Source: Amoebophrya sp. A120
Lineage: Eukaryota; Sar; Dinophyceae; Syndiniales; Amoebophryaceae
Direction: 5' to 3'
Assembly: GCA_905178155.1 (NCBI GenBank)
Contig: CAJINV010000001.1
Span: 7,410,612-7,474,611 of the forward strand
Length of the DNA: 64,000 nucleotides
Of this stretch, positions 46,001-52,849 are shown in pieces (the first letter of the stretch is position 1; each line of letters opens with the position of its first letter). Made by a program: the position numbers and the translations under genes. Under the pieces are notes generated by a model, which saw only the letters and a list, made by a program, of their open reading frames with translations, did no database searches and had not been told where the DNA came from.

Positions 46001-46923
46001 TTTCTTGTCTACGTCGCAGAACGCAGCCGCCAATGCTTTATCAAATGCAAAAATGTCTGGGTCTGGAAAAATGCCAGACTTGTCATGCAGATTTTACATG
46101 ACCCATAGTGCCTGTAATGGATAACCTGGCATCACAGATTCTTAGCGGGCTTTCTGATGCCTATCCCGCATGAGAAATGCCCTCCCCATGTAGCACAAAC
46201 TGGGCCCCTCTTCCTGATCATGCAATACAGATTTTTTTAGAATGCAGAGACAGCATCACAAGTTGCAATCTTCCAGACCCAGACATTTTTACATTTGATA
46301 TGCTTGGACCTTGTCCGATTCGATCATCTTCGTCTTTCGGTTGATCTTATGCACTGCAAAAGTATCGCGCTCGTATAAATGCATGACAAATTTCCTCAGC
46401 ATGAGAAATAAAATTTGCAATGCGGATTGACCTTAAGAAAAGGATTTGTAATGCATGATTTCCATACGAGTACGATACTTACTTTTGCACAGGATAGATC
46501 TTCGACCAGGCCTCGTGCCACAGGCTGAAGATGTCTCCCCCGGGATCCTCCTGAAAAGCGCTCCTTGCCCCATTCTTACCCATGCCCGCCGAGTAAAATT
46601 TTCAACGTGGAGGAGCGCAAATTTGTTGGTGTGCAAAAAGCCACCGCAGTCGGGGCTGCGCCTCGCGTCTGCAGGAGCAGATGAAGGAAAAATGATCTTC
46701 GTCCTTTTTATGCAAAAAGTCGTTCTCATTTTTTGGCAACGTTGCAACCTCACATGCCTATCGTACTTCGGGGGCAGGGACACTTTTCCCTCTGATATCC
46801 GGAGCCCTGTCCGCGCCCGGCTGCGATCGTGACCTCCCCCCCGCCGGCGCTAGCTGGAGTTGCGAGTGTTGGCCGGCCAGTATTCATTACGGACGAAGGG
46901 GCCCCGCCCCCCTTGGAAGACAT
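20468..46923 (-). CDS. Giant UPF1-like SF1 helicase, >20 exons, split core
   Basis: Helicase motifs occur in correct order along one strand: Q-like MDESQRTIVEKSL and motif I GPPGTGKT (about 43650-43670), Ia VVSETNDAVNHV (41100-41130), II-like VVILEESSRIG (40400-40430), III GDEFQLQP (39821-39846), SLFEQLV plus LRVQRRM (38935-39010), IV-like PEDIAVLPMYKDQ (37215-37255), V SVDAFQG (23415-23435), VI RLNVAITRAK (23290-23320). UPF1, senataxin and ZNFX1 proteins have this set within about 450 residues; here it covers about 20 kb of DNA. Likely start ATG 46923 (MSSKGGGAPSS). Exon blocks are joined in frame across introners at 46.8, 46.4, 46.2, 45.0, 40.0, 32.1, 31.6, 31.2, 30.2 and 27.7 kb. The predicted role is 5'-3' RNA/DNA unwinding. 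Several other junctions are unresolved, so two or more genes cannot be excluded. Confidence 0.6.
22300..26530 (-). CDS. Exon with helicase motifs V and VI
   Basis: One open block of about 1,400 codons. After the introner junction it begins KKQGTTSASPLANAARRKVV. A long region without known domains follows. Then come SSVDAFQGREKKVIIVEVSR (motif V), FLNNESRLNVAITRAKNLVI (motif VI) and WHAFLDHYDNH, the usual C-terminal end of the UPF1 fold. A Pro-rich linker (PPPGGVATLVGPPPGLVGE) closes it. The frame continues to a stop at 22089, but the last 60 or so codons look non-coding. Motif VI retains the Arg that contacts ATP in this family. Confidence 0.75.
26531..28791. mobile_element. Introner type A enlarged by a nested insertion
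   Basis: Type A ends are present (TATCAAATGTAAAAGTGTCT and its complement), with target duplication TTTCC at 26526-26530 and 28792-28796. Removal gives ...VGSKSWK|KQGTTSAS in frame. The element is 2,261 bp instead of about 260-320 because of the insertion at 26589-28521. Confidence 0.8.
26589..28521. mobile_element. 1.9-kb insertion inside an introner
   Basis: Both sides carry the same 15-mer CATGCTAGATCTGAA (26574-26588 and 28507-28521), as a target-site duplication would. The second copy runs into a (TTGAA)n tract to 28540. There is no long open frame inside; short G-rich words (GGGTGCGGCCC) recur at 27100-27265. The long target duplication suggests a retroposed sequence; this is inference. 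Confidence 0.6.
28797..29410 (-). CDS. Internal exon of the giant gene
   Basis: Contains HERAKAHANP, TEDLLEVVKTHVYEPKKQEG and GTGFLLSLVRILVEQIYQLT, and ends SKSW at the introner. No known domain. Between 29410 and 29890 further exon material is likely but was not resolved. Confidence 0.55.
29890..30080 (-). CDS. Internal exon of the giant gene
   Basis: Reads DYIGMHDYKHDRAFRDSRPD and onward to HALAIIS. It is joined through the introner to the upstream exon ending KVYAVS. Confidence 0.55.
30081..30352. mobile_element. Introner type A
   Basis: Target duplication AGAAA at 30076-30080 and 30353-30357; 272 bp; TIRs as in the other type A copies. Removal restores the frame (KVYAVS|DYIGMHD). Confidence 0.9.
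30353..30969 (-). CDS. Internal exon of the giant gene
   Basis: About 205 codons, GVVPSFKLRNALSVFKESDS to SAGIIKDMGIKVYAVS. It contains WNERWHWERPGGGPND and HHGLLRGAYVLVNEKHVTAI. No family recognised. Confidence 0.6.
30970..31359. mobile_element. Introner type G
   Basis: TIRs AAATTAACCATCCCCATC near the left end and GATGGGGATGGTTACTTAAT near the right. Imperfect flanking repeat GCTAT/GCATA. About 390 bp. Splicing here gives CLRLC|GVVPSFKL in frame. Confidence 0.7.
31360..31457 (-). CDS. Short internal exon of the giant gene
   Basis: Encodes about 32 residues (TRGSSARRPGAEGAGSLAVG and on to CLRLC) between introners F and G. Confidence 0.45.
31458..31741. mobile_element. Introner type F
   Basis: TIRs CAGATGAAAAATGCCCC and GCTCCCA...TCATTGT with GATGAAAAATGC/AATGAAAAATGC in common. 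Perfect target duplication GCGTC at 31453-31457 and 31742-31746. Removal keeps frame (EEDQHDA|TRGSS). Confidence 0.85.
31742..31989 (-). CDS. Internal exon of the giant gene
   Basis: About 82 codons: LDVEYIPGMQFHRTLVRVHV, then an Ala/Ser-rich linker to EEDQHD. Confidence 0.55.
31990..32153. mobile_element. Introner type E
   Basis: TIRs CACAAGAAAAAGCAGGCAGG and its complement CCTGCCTGCTTTTTTCTGTG; about 164 bp. The flanking direct repeat is weak. In-frame junction LRGGLD|TLDVEYIP. Confidence 0.8.
32154..32590 (-). CDS. Internal exon of the giant gene
   Basis: About 145 codons, with LPILRPRLERVAFVAQGKVQ and HLGDVFLDSLPDWVLRGGLD. No known domain. Confidence 0.6.
32752..33130 (-). CDS. Internal exon of the giant gene
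   Basis: Ala/Pro-rich start (NHKLDLLPGVQQAEGRRNDV), then a basic run and HHVVEALMAVPERLLARFAG. Boundaries are approximate. Confidence 0.55.
33440..37260 (-). CDS. Large exon block after helicase motif IV
   Basis: About 1,270 codons. The upstream edge reads PEDIAVLPMYKDQKEKIQEQ, like the motif-IV strand of UPF1 helicases (IGIITPY...Q); this places the block inside the helicase core rather than in a new gene. The rest is mainly helical with no recognised domain, including a Gln/Glu/Arg-rich stretch (QEQYQEQERQAQERQHLATA). At about 36000-35820 a different frame looks coding (LVMRAKLDNAQQKEEWWQKA), so the block hides a one-base shift and probably a short intron before 35760. The end near 33440 is likely a donor rather than a true stop. 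Confidence 0.65.
37411..38565 (-). CDS. Exon block between the YRM-like motif and motif IV
   Basis: About 385 codons, MRVDRSVFDRAMKAGESPSA onward, including KVVDLGLTLGRRALVNSVQM, LLEHFSGLFTEDVFGGRVDD and a basic ASGRKKRRGAED. The frame stops at 37411, but the useful reading may end at a donor nearer 37480. It lies between LRVQRRM and PEDIAVLPMYK, where UPF1 has only a short segment. Confidence 0.6.
   Translation of the reverse strand: MRVDRSVFDRAMKAGESPSAGLIRQGSSLGAVWSAKHADLSSGAPGDKSGLEIPIKVVDLGLTLGRRALVNSVQMQERQFELGGLDDENGTSRHEQRIRTPTESEEVYFPTLTAQSTISAGFDLPPFVMKQVRVLKQALLRRGTTAGSEQCNQCPAVMPSWASMRGIDKSLGPAAYRGLLAMNDNMKKFEYSFGASGGPAPKLWEGTMQGTKNTGAPSEVRELVPAERKWGNNLAIYDSCYEKMLLEHFSGLFTEDVFGGRVDDNRWTEKVQGSEHNLRINQKTVDWARRRELRLEQDVVNPLRKYYHAAGAPRSDASGRKKRRGAEDQHSNPASAQMVVQIVKTLLSGTSDVTDLSNQKLSCRSRIPIIRLRAFIRYVMLLET
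38780..39017 (-). CDS. Exon with SLFEQL and VQRRM helicase motifs
   Basis: RESLFEQLVSKYPSAADTLR then VQRRMNEWIAHFSKHRYYRG. This matches the SLFERL...L.VQYRMH...F.....Y.G pattern of UPF1-like helicases, with Arg in place of the usual Tyr in YRM. Confidence 0.7.
39250..39500 (-). CDS. Internal exon of the giant gene
   Basis: ITSADSRVPAISRMPWGVRY ... VVFVQLLGIEITARWSSGVG. It lies between motif III and SLFEQL. The ends are unresolved. A degenerate type A introner end (39507-39533) sits just upstream. Confidence 0.45.
39570..39868 (-). CDS. Exon with helicase motif III
   Basis: KGRLILVGDEFQLQPFVPSE: GDxxQLxP motif, which couples ATP hydrolysis to nucleic-acid movement in SF1 enzymes. The open frame continues to about 39560; where the exon really ends is uncertain. 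Confidence 0.6.
39869..40149. mobile_element. Introner type A, diverged copy
   Basis: Ends are degenerate (ATGTCTGGGCCTGGAAGGAT on the left). Flanking repeat GAGCC/AATCC is decayed. Removal gives LADWRI|KGRLILVGDEF in frame. Confidence 0.75.
40150..41290 (-). CDS. Exon with helicase motifs Ia and II
   Basis: VPMLVVSETNDAVNHVGTQL (Ia), then about 200 residues, then QFPVVILEESSRIGTNAALR, where family members have DEAxQ/S (II). Here the first acidic residue is Glu and Ala is replaced by Ser. It ends KAFLADWRI at the introner. Confidence 0.7.
41550..41790 (-). CDS. Small internal exon of the giant gene
   Basis: YYALTAADWDRVAEALYLRF through LRMIHAWFLELKVSEAIVRR. Protein-like, but splice sites are not resolved. 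Confidence 0.45.
42095..44857 (-). CDS. Exon with helicase motif I (P-loop)
   Basis: About 920 codons. The introner junction RLRMTY|AEYQNQERQV opens it. The middle has MDESQRTIVEKSLIQPLTLV and RGPPGTGKTYTIVGMALAER. In ordinary UPF1 proteins motif Ia follows about 25 residues later. Here more than 450 residues of new sequence follow in this exon, including LLGMGKLLGMGKL, an 18-bp duplication at about 42815-42856. The open frame ends at 42095 with RRYVTRNKNESSTD. Confidence 0.75.
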   Translation of the reverse strand, partial: TYAEYQNQERQVLREQEVEHLLATIDGFCARRNCWINTEFTNRLRSNTDWIFQHWDNGELLSRDVKPLLDPHAGDERRQNGVDYWADLFALQDAMAQTREQLEHTFTPAHFDEYAAEALAAVVQVAEQKLADDVSIAQGGATSQHLAAPDEGGSADAQRAAFAAGHRFVSDTFFDATSMAEQAQELRAKTQRLRVASNSSFWKGALTFRDEFLNWTDLRGKGATGLAQHPTAETFFKSEKKISVSVWSFVRKYFLGEPDSLEFWDVVLPFHVEDTVRASRTLATTGAGRSFDLFTTPPPRMFFSLSDGRPASIFSRLSLRSTGGTLYGGLRRLLVEQEHYMADQQMQEMLHDARTHNRAKYELSPTLAESAYFANMDESQRTIVEKSLIQPLTLVRGPPGTGKTYTIVGMALAERERARVAATQLKMKFRRFAETVVHQILQIKKRQLGPSYGLSLALTPAEAIGETPDLQPARTAAPGEAQVAPQEDGTPGPPAVGVDPSAAADRMDVDAGEFGEATNRVAVRDVSVANAIPGLRSLFKHYDLEMLSPCLEARLVSPAVSPGDSQYENEFYQRVRAVLASEEDAVPLELALAHQRELLQIVLAAHTTALRVRWRQPFKGAMQEGAGQAADLLDMLGAVVLQDLLSGPLSMVSRIVNFDGTRATELMLPLGMGKLLGMGKLPEGYGQSMQEHVAWSIFVLLKVQLDQTDAQMSHQDLLRALRDRRADRSAENDESNGVLVGVKDSAKRFIKDYFEGASEPVAFARAEAVAKRFEEMIYQTMYRLSRVTVKLQHILEQSPHLLTSVGGAQEDFCPWHLEASVAQTRALRRQNVARQTRVLEEHDAEDLPGHHRAGEAEVRGEGFAPTGCEPAELRARAAETKPELVIEELPAGITAEQAKQQRSKANRRYVTRNKNESSTD
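44858..45176. mobile_element. Introner type A
   Basis: Target duplication TAGGT at 44853-44857 and 45177-45181; 319 bp; removal joins RLRMT Y|AEYQNQ in frame. Confidence 0.9.
45177..46038 (-). CDS. Exon of the giant gene, N-terminal part
   Basis: About 287 codons, LAAAFCDVDKKEEAAQEREG to EEFWNRLRMTY. No recognised domain. Both ends are introner junctions that keep frame. Confidence 0.65.
46039..46300. mobile_element. Introner type A
   Basis: Target duplication TGCTT at 46034-46038 and 46301-46305; 262 bp. Junction SDKVQA|LAAAFCD in frame. Confidence 0.9.
46355..46485. mobile_element. Introner type C
   Basis: Imperfect TIRs TGCAAAAGTATCGCGCTCGT and ACGAGTACGATACTTACTTT; target duplication TGCAC at 46350-46354 and 46486-46490; 131 bp. 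Splicing yields SKIYPVH|KINRKTK. Confidence 0.8.
46546..46798. mobile_element. Introner type D
   Basis: TIRs TGAAAAGCGCTCCTTGCCCC and GGGGCAGGGACACTTTTCCC; about 253 bp; weak flanking repeat CCGGG/CCGGA. Exons on either side are GRGQGS and GGDIFSLWHEAWSKIYPVH. Confidence 0.65.
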
Positions 46924-47155
46924 GCCAGCAACCGAAGAGTCGGAGCGAAGCGGTCCGCTACCACGTCGAACCAAGCCGACGACCTTCGGACACAGTATCC
47001 ACGTGTAAGACAATCAAGAGGAGCACACTTGTATATAAATCTAGACGGACACTTTCTGCGACAAACAGACTCAGAGTCATAGAACTACATGAAAAAATTC
47101 TACAAGATTTTTACACAAAGCACAGACATTCCGCGCAAGCGCGCTTGGTGCCTCA

Positions 47156-50100
47156 TCAAGCCCAACTTGATTGCAATGTGGATTGAAAACAGCTGTTCTT
47201 TCCGTGGATACCGAGTGGCTCCAGAAACATCTTTCCCCCCGGTGCGGTAGAAGTGGCACCTGAAATGCCCGAGTGGGAACTCGTGGCGTCACTTTGGAGC
47301 TGTTTGAGCCTCCGGTAATTGAATCGCCGATCGTGGTTCCTTTTATCATGTGCGCGTAGAGACTCGGCTAAGCCCAGGTTCCCGAAGCGACTGCTAGTTC
47401 TGCTCTTCCCGGACTTCACCGAGTGAACCGAGCTCCGCACCTCGTCTCCGCCGGTGTCGCCTTCGAACATCTCGTCGCGCAGGCTCCGCTCGAACAAGTT
47501 TACTGCGTCGCGCTCAGCTGGTTCTTCCGGTGCGACATTCAACGCGGTGGACGTCGGCGCGGCCGAGGGTTGCGCGACCACCTCCGTGCTGGGCAACGCG
47601 AACGTGAGCCCAGCCGCGTCGCCCGCGCCAATCTGCTGCGACATGAATTGAAAACGTTCCCAATCCGGGAACGGATTGGGACCCCTATCGGACAGCTCCC
47701 AATCCGCGTGGCGCACCACGACCTGTGCGCCTTTTCGCGGTACGAGGATGTACCTACCGGGCTTTGCAAAATACAAATCTCCGGCTCGGTCCTCCTCCTC
47801 CTCATCCTCCTCCACCACCGGCTCGAGCGTGCTAGTGCCGACGTCCATGCGCCGCGATGTTCGCTCGCGACCTCCTCCCATCTTCGGAAGCAGCAACTCC
47901 GGCAACGGGGCGGGCGCATCTGGGCCTGAAGTGCGCGCCGGGGGCTGCGAATTAAGAACTGTTTCGGCCTCCCGGTCGATCAGCAGGAAGCGGTCGTCGA
48001 TCCGCCGCAGCCACGCTTTTTTGCCGCTGGACCGGCGCGGAACGGCCGTACCCCCATAGGTGCCAACCAAAAGCATCAGATCCTTTTGTACGCTGCTTCG
48101 CATTACGGCCACTTCTGCTTCTTGGTGGCGCCCCTGGAGAAGATAGGTGGTCAGACAAAGAACGTCGTACAGGGTATCTCGGAGCGTCTCCGGAAGCTGG
48201 ACCTCGTCCACCGCCGCCAGAAACGGGAGCACCATGTCATTTATCGATCGTATCAGGTGTTCAGTCGGCGCGCCCCCGCGCAGGGCTGTTGTAATGTCTT
48301 CCCCCAAAAATGCAGGAAGCACGTCCACCAGCGCCACAGTGTCCGCGAGCCCCAGCTGCCTCTCCTCGTGGGGCCGCCACTCCTGCTCGGCTGCACCCGG
48401 CTCGCCTCGGTTCGCGTCGTCCCGGAGGAGCTCCTTCCGCAGGGCGCCGAGAAGGTTCGGGGGTTGGGCTGCGTCCGGCGCAGCCTCACGTCTTCGCGCG
48501 GCCTGGGCATTGGCGGTAGCTGCGACAACCACTGCATCCAGCGGGTCAAGCCGCTGAATGTCCTGCGGAGGAAAATTGGACCTGCGCGCATAGCGTATGC
48601 GCGGTGGAACTTGCAAATTTGCAGTCGATTCCACAAAAAACAGGATGACTTCGCGCGTACTGTTCCCGTCCGCGGGCTGCAGGTCGACCAACGGAATCTC
48701 TAGTGTTTGCGTGCCATGATCCCCGCAGTGCAGCGGCCCCTGCTGCTCGTGCGCTGGGATGGAAACATCCGTTTTGCTGTGCGGAATGAGGACTCGCACC
48801 AGGGTCCACTTTTCATCTGTTTCAAGTCCATCCTCGGGGCGAGGCATGCCGGAAATCGGATCCCAGACGTCCATGCGGTCCACCGGCAATGTCGCGCGGC
48901 CGTCGGAGGCGCGCAAAAACTTTTCCAACTGGGACCAGTCGTAAACGAACCTGTGCCGCGAGCTCCGCACCACGGTCGCCCCGTCGGGGGTGTCACGGGG
49001 GTGTATTGTAGCTTGGGCGTCTCTCGGAAATTCATCACCCTGAGGGGACTCGGGCAGGTCCAGCAGTTGCTTCAGCCAATCGGCAAACTTCTCACTCTCC
49101 ATGCTCCCGTCGTGCTGTCCACGCGCCGGAACTGTGGCCGTGCCGCCGTGTTCTTCCATAAACGACGCTGCGCTGTACACCTCCGGCAGTATGCGCGTGT
49201 CCAGCGGCCCCACGTGGCCGTGCACCTCTTCGCTAGGGTCATCAGTGCTGTCGACCTTAAACGCAAAAGTGAGCGCGTTCAAATCGGAGGGCGCTTCATT
49301 ATACCCCGCAGCTTCCTCCTCTAGTAGGATTGCGATTCTCTTGTAAGCAGGAAAGCCGTCACTCCGAACGTCCAAAACAAAATCATTCCAGTCACTCCGA
49401 ACGTCCAAAACAAAATCATTCCAGTCGCTTCGAGCCACGCGTTGTGGAAATCCATCCACCCCCAGCGAGGCAAAATCGGTAGGCGCGACGCCGAGGAACG
49501 TATTCCACACCTGATCATCCAGAACCCCCTGGCAAGTCCAGCCATAGGGCGCCCAAAACAACCTATGCGGGTGTTGGTGAACCCTCGTGCGTCCGGTCAT
49601 CCACTTTATTTGCCGTGCGACGAAGTCTTCCAAATCATCTTTCCTACGGCCGTCTTCTTCGTCATCGTCTTCATCTGCATCTGTGTAATCTTCGAATTCC
49701 CGGTTGAGCGCACGCAGAACCGCAAGCCGGAGCGGCGCAAGCCGCTCCAACTGAACTTCTTTCTCGTCGAGGTTCAATACTTCTTCGTGTTCCAACCCTC
49801 CATCTTTTTTTTCGTTACCGAGGAGCTTTCGTAGGCCCCTGCGAGCGGGGGATTCCAGGACCAGCTGGTCTCTCCAAAAGGCTTCGATACCGGACGCACC
49901 CTCCGCCGCCCGTGGCCCCGGCGGAAATTGGTCGCCTTGTTGCAGCTGAATGAGTCTCGTAGCGAAACGTGCTTGCATCGCATACCAACGTGTCTGTGTC
50001 TCTGAGGATTGCTACAGAAAAAATCTTTCATCGCGTCCTGCGGGTGGTCAGAGAAGGTGGCGAGTTAGTCCTAGGGGCATTCTTTCAAGTAGAACACCTC

Positions 50101-52849
50101 AGCCTAATGTCGATGAACCTTCGCGGCCCCGATGTTGCTTTAGTATGAATGTCGCGCCCGGAGGGCGATATTGGTAACCAAATGCGTGCGCGAAAATCTA
50201 ACCAGCGCGAAAGCCTAACCAGCCGCGCGGCGAAAGCGCGGTTGCCACCACCATTTCTTTTTAATTAGAGTCCCACTTTTTTTAATTAGAATCCCACTGC
50301 TATCCCGGGTCATCGGAGGCTTCCGGATTCGCATTCAAAGCTTATCGCAGGAGCCTGCGGGCCGCCGCGGGCTCCACCACTTCCCCGCGGCCCTAAAGGG
50401 CCGCGGACAACTACTGTCGCCCGCGGCGGCCCGCAGGCTCCTGCGATAAGCATTGAATGCGAAATCCGGTCTGCTAGCTCGCAGCGGGGCATCCTTTCTA
50501 GCCCCCTGCATGACAAACTGGCCCCCGGGCCCGGGAGGTATGTGGAAGGCCGAAAACCCGCAAACCCTTCCGGGCCACCAAAATCGGCCATTTCAGACCC
50601 GGGGAAGATGCCGAATTTCTGCTCAAAACCCAGGGCAAATGGGGATTTTGTGACATACCCCCGCCCGCTTCTAGTGCGGTTTTTTTTTCCCAATCGCGAT
50701 GGTACGGCGCAAGCGCGCGCCCGCCGGACCGCCCTTGGTGGCCAGTTTCTAAGCCTGCCGAGGGTTCTCGATTTCTTTTAATTTTCGCGTTTCTTTCTGG
50801 TTTCTAAGTGGCCCCAGCGACCTGCACATTTTTACCGCCCGCATCTGACGGGCAGTTTTGAAGCCTGCGGAGGGATTGCGCTTTTGCGCAATTTTTCATC
50901 TTTTTTCATTTTTCAAGTGGCCCGGGCGATCTGCACATTTTCACCGCCCCCACCTGGGTGGCAGTTTTGAAGCCTGCGGGGGGATTGCGCTTTTGCGCAA
51001 TTTTTCATCTTTTTTCATTTTTCAAGTGGCCCGGGCGATCTGCACAAAATCCGACGATTGCTTCCGCCCACGTTATGAAGCAATTTTTTGCCATTTTTTT
51101 CCAATTTTTTCCAGTTACGAAGCGGCCCAAGGCTTCCGGACAGGTCGCGGGCCTGCTTCTCCAACGCAGCTGGCCACCGGGCGGAGCAAAAAATAGTCCG
51201 TCTCTTTTTCAGATATCAAGTGGGCCAAACCGCAAAAGTGCGCTTTTTTCACCTTCTCCCGCTTGGTTTCTGCCGTTTTTGCGACATTTTTGACCTCCTG
51301 GCCATTTTCCCATCTGGTCCGCTTTTTTTCCCTTCTCCCGCTTCATTTCTGGCCATTTCCCTGACCTTCACGCCTCCCGGCGGTTGCCCTATATGGTAAC
51401 GGCAACTGCCTTCGCGCTGCGTTTGCTAAGCAATATCGCAAGCGCGCAGAGCGCGCGCGCCGGCTTCGTGGGCCGGCGCGCGCTCTGCGCGCGCGCGCGC
51501 ACGCATTTGGTTACCAGATGAGCAAAATGCAAAACAATGTTAGAATGAATTGATTTCTTCCTCTGGAGGTAGACATGCATATGCAATGCTTGCAGGTTTC
51601 CAGCGGGTAACGCCGAGCCAAGTGTTCTCCTGGCGGGCCAGGCGTCCTATCCATGCACGATCCCGTTCGTATGCAGATGAAAAGTGTCTCCTTGACAATA
51701 AAGAAAGGCAGCAGAAAAAAACACACCGGGCAGGACTGCTCGTTTCAAAAGTCGTTCGAAAACATCATCATGTCCGATTTTCGTGTGCGCAGACCTTGCA
51801 AACATTATGCATGCAGAACCTTTGCGGTGCGGTAACCGAAACAACAGGGCTGGCTGGTACTTCTACTAGCCTGCCTACTCATACTCTGAGATGCCAAGCA
51901 AGTGCGAGAGTACGAGTGAGTAGACAGATGCTAGGTAGCCGCTTTGCCGAAAATTATCCGGTCTTTCCGGTCGCGAGCCTGTTGCTCAAAGGAGAGTTTC
52001 CATCTGCATACCTCGGCGTCCAGATACACATAGGCGTCTTCCAAACTCTTCGTGAATGCGCCGGCCGAGCCCGGGACCACTTCCGCGGTACCTCCTTCGT
52101 CCATTTGACCCCCGATGTACTATCGCCCTCGAAATACAACACGCCTCACTGCTCTAGTTCAATAGACTAAAATCGTACCAAATGCGACGCAAACAAGCAG
52201 TATTGGCCCGGGCATGCCGCCCACAACCTTTCGTAGACGTCTTTTGCGCCGTGTCCTCGCATCAAGCAATCATAATTCCTGTCGAGTGCACGGAAAGTCG
52301 AAGTGTGACTTTGTCTTGCCGCTTTTGAAAACAACATCAGCTGATTGGTTGCACGACAGAATTTTTTTCCGTAGTAGATCATGCAAGACAGTCCGTCCCG
52401 GTAAAAAAATGCAATGAGGCGATGGGTTCTTTCGATCACGATATCATCGACCTGCTAAACTCCTGTAAAAGCTCTGCCGCTGCGGGGCCTGTCTCCCCCG
52501 GTGGCGGGGCGCCCGGGCTTTCGCCTCGTTCTCCTTGGTGAGGTTGTGCCGACGCCGGGGAGTCCCGCCCCGCCGCCTCCTCCTCCTCAAGAAAGTCAGC
52601 TAAATTCCCTACGTCTGCATCGTCACTAACACTGTCGTTCATGTCCACGTCACTGGCATTGCTATCTATATCCGCATCCGGCAGTGCAGCGCCGGCAGTT
52701 CCATCGACCGGTGCCGCGGCATTTCCACCGTCGGCCGGTTCCGGCGGAAAAGTCGGCGGCGCAGGCGCAGCTGCGTCCGCATAATAGAGTAGTCGCGACC
52801 AGGGCAGCAGGGCCCGCAAAGCGACTAGAGATCGAACGTGATGGCGCAT
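47156..52849 (-). CDS. Four-exon protein of 1,153 residues, unknown function
   Basis: Exons 52849-52452 (MRHHVRSLVALRALLPWSRL; acidic Asp/Glu-rich middle), 52278-52179 (NYDCLMRGHGAKDVYERLWA), 52119-52012 (MDEGGTAEVVPGSAGAFTKS) and 50011-47156. Introns are GT-AG (GTCGAT...CGACAG; GTACGA...GCGATAG; GTATGC...CTGTAG) and all phases match. The main exon has an acidic run (TDADEDDDEEDG), a duplicated SDWNDFVLDVR, a second acidic run and a Ser-rich C-terminus. There is no recognised domain or catalytic motif. It ends about 230 bp before the presumed start of the giant helicase gene, on the same strand; it could be a neighbour or, if the 47156 stop lies in an intron, its N-terminal part. Intron 3 (2.0 kb) contains the second 1.4-kb element. 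Confidence 0.7.
49358..49423. repeat. Exact 33-bp tandem duplication in coding sequence
   Basis: Two identical units give SDWNDFVLDVR twice in the protein; the frame is kept. Confidence 0.9.
50340..50451. repeat. Large nested inverted repeat
   Basis: Gap-free copy of the structure at 7653-7765: outer arms of about 30 bp and an inner CCGCGG...CCGCGG palindrome around CCCTAAAGGG. Confidence 0.8.
50851..51060. repeat. 109-bp tandem duplication in element
   Basis: GGCAGTTTTGAAGCCTGCGG starts at 50851 and again at 50960; the following hundred or so bases match closely. Confidence 0.8.
51443..51498. repeat. GC-rich hairpin at element end
   Basis: Same stem-loop as at 8767-8821, close to the right TIR of copy 2. 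Confidence 0.65.

Larger units (their letters stand above)
50144..51518. mobile_element. 1.4-kb TIR element, copy 2 (complete)
   Basis: Same ends as 7458-8842, TIR GGTAACCAAATGCGTGCGCG and complement. The interior has the nested palindrome (50340-50451), a 109-bp tandem duplication (50851-51060) and the GC hairpin (51443-51498). No transposase frame. It lies inside intron 3 of the 47156-52849 gene. Confidence 0.8.
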
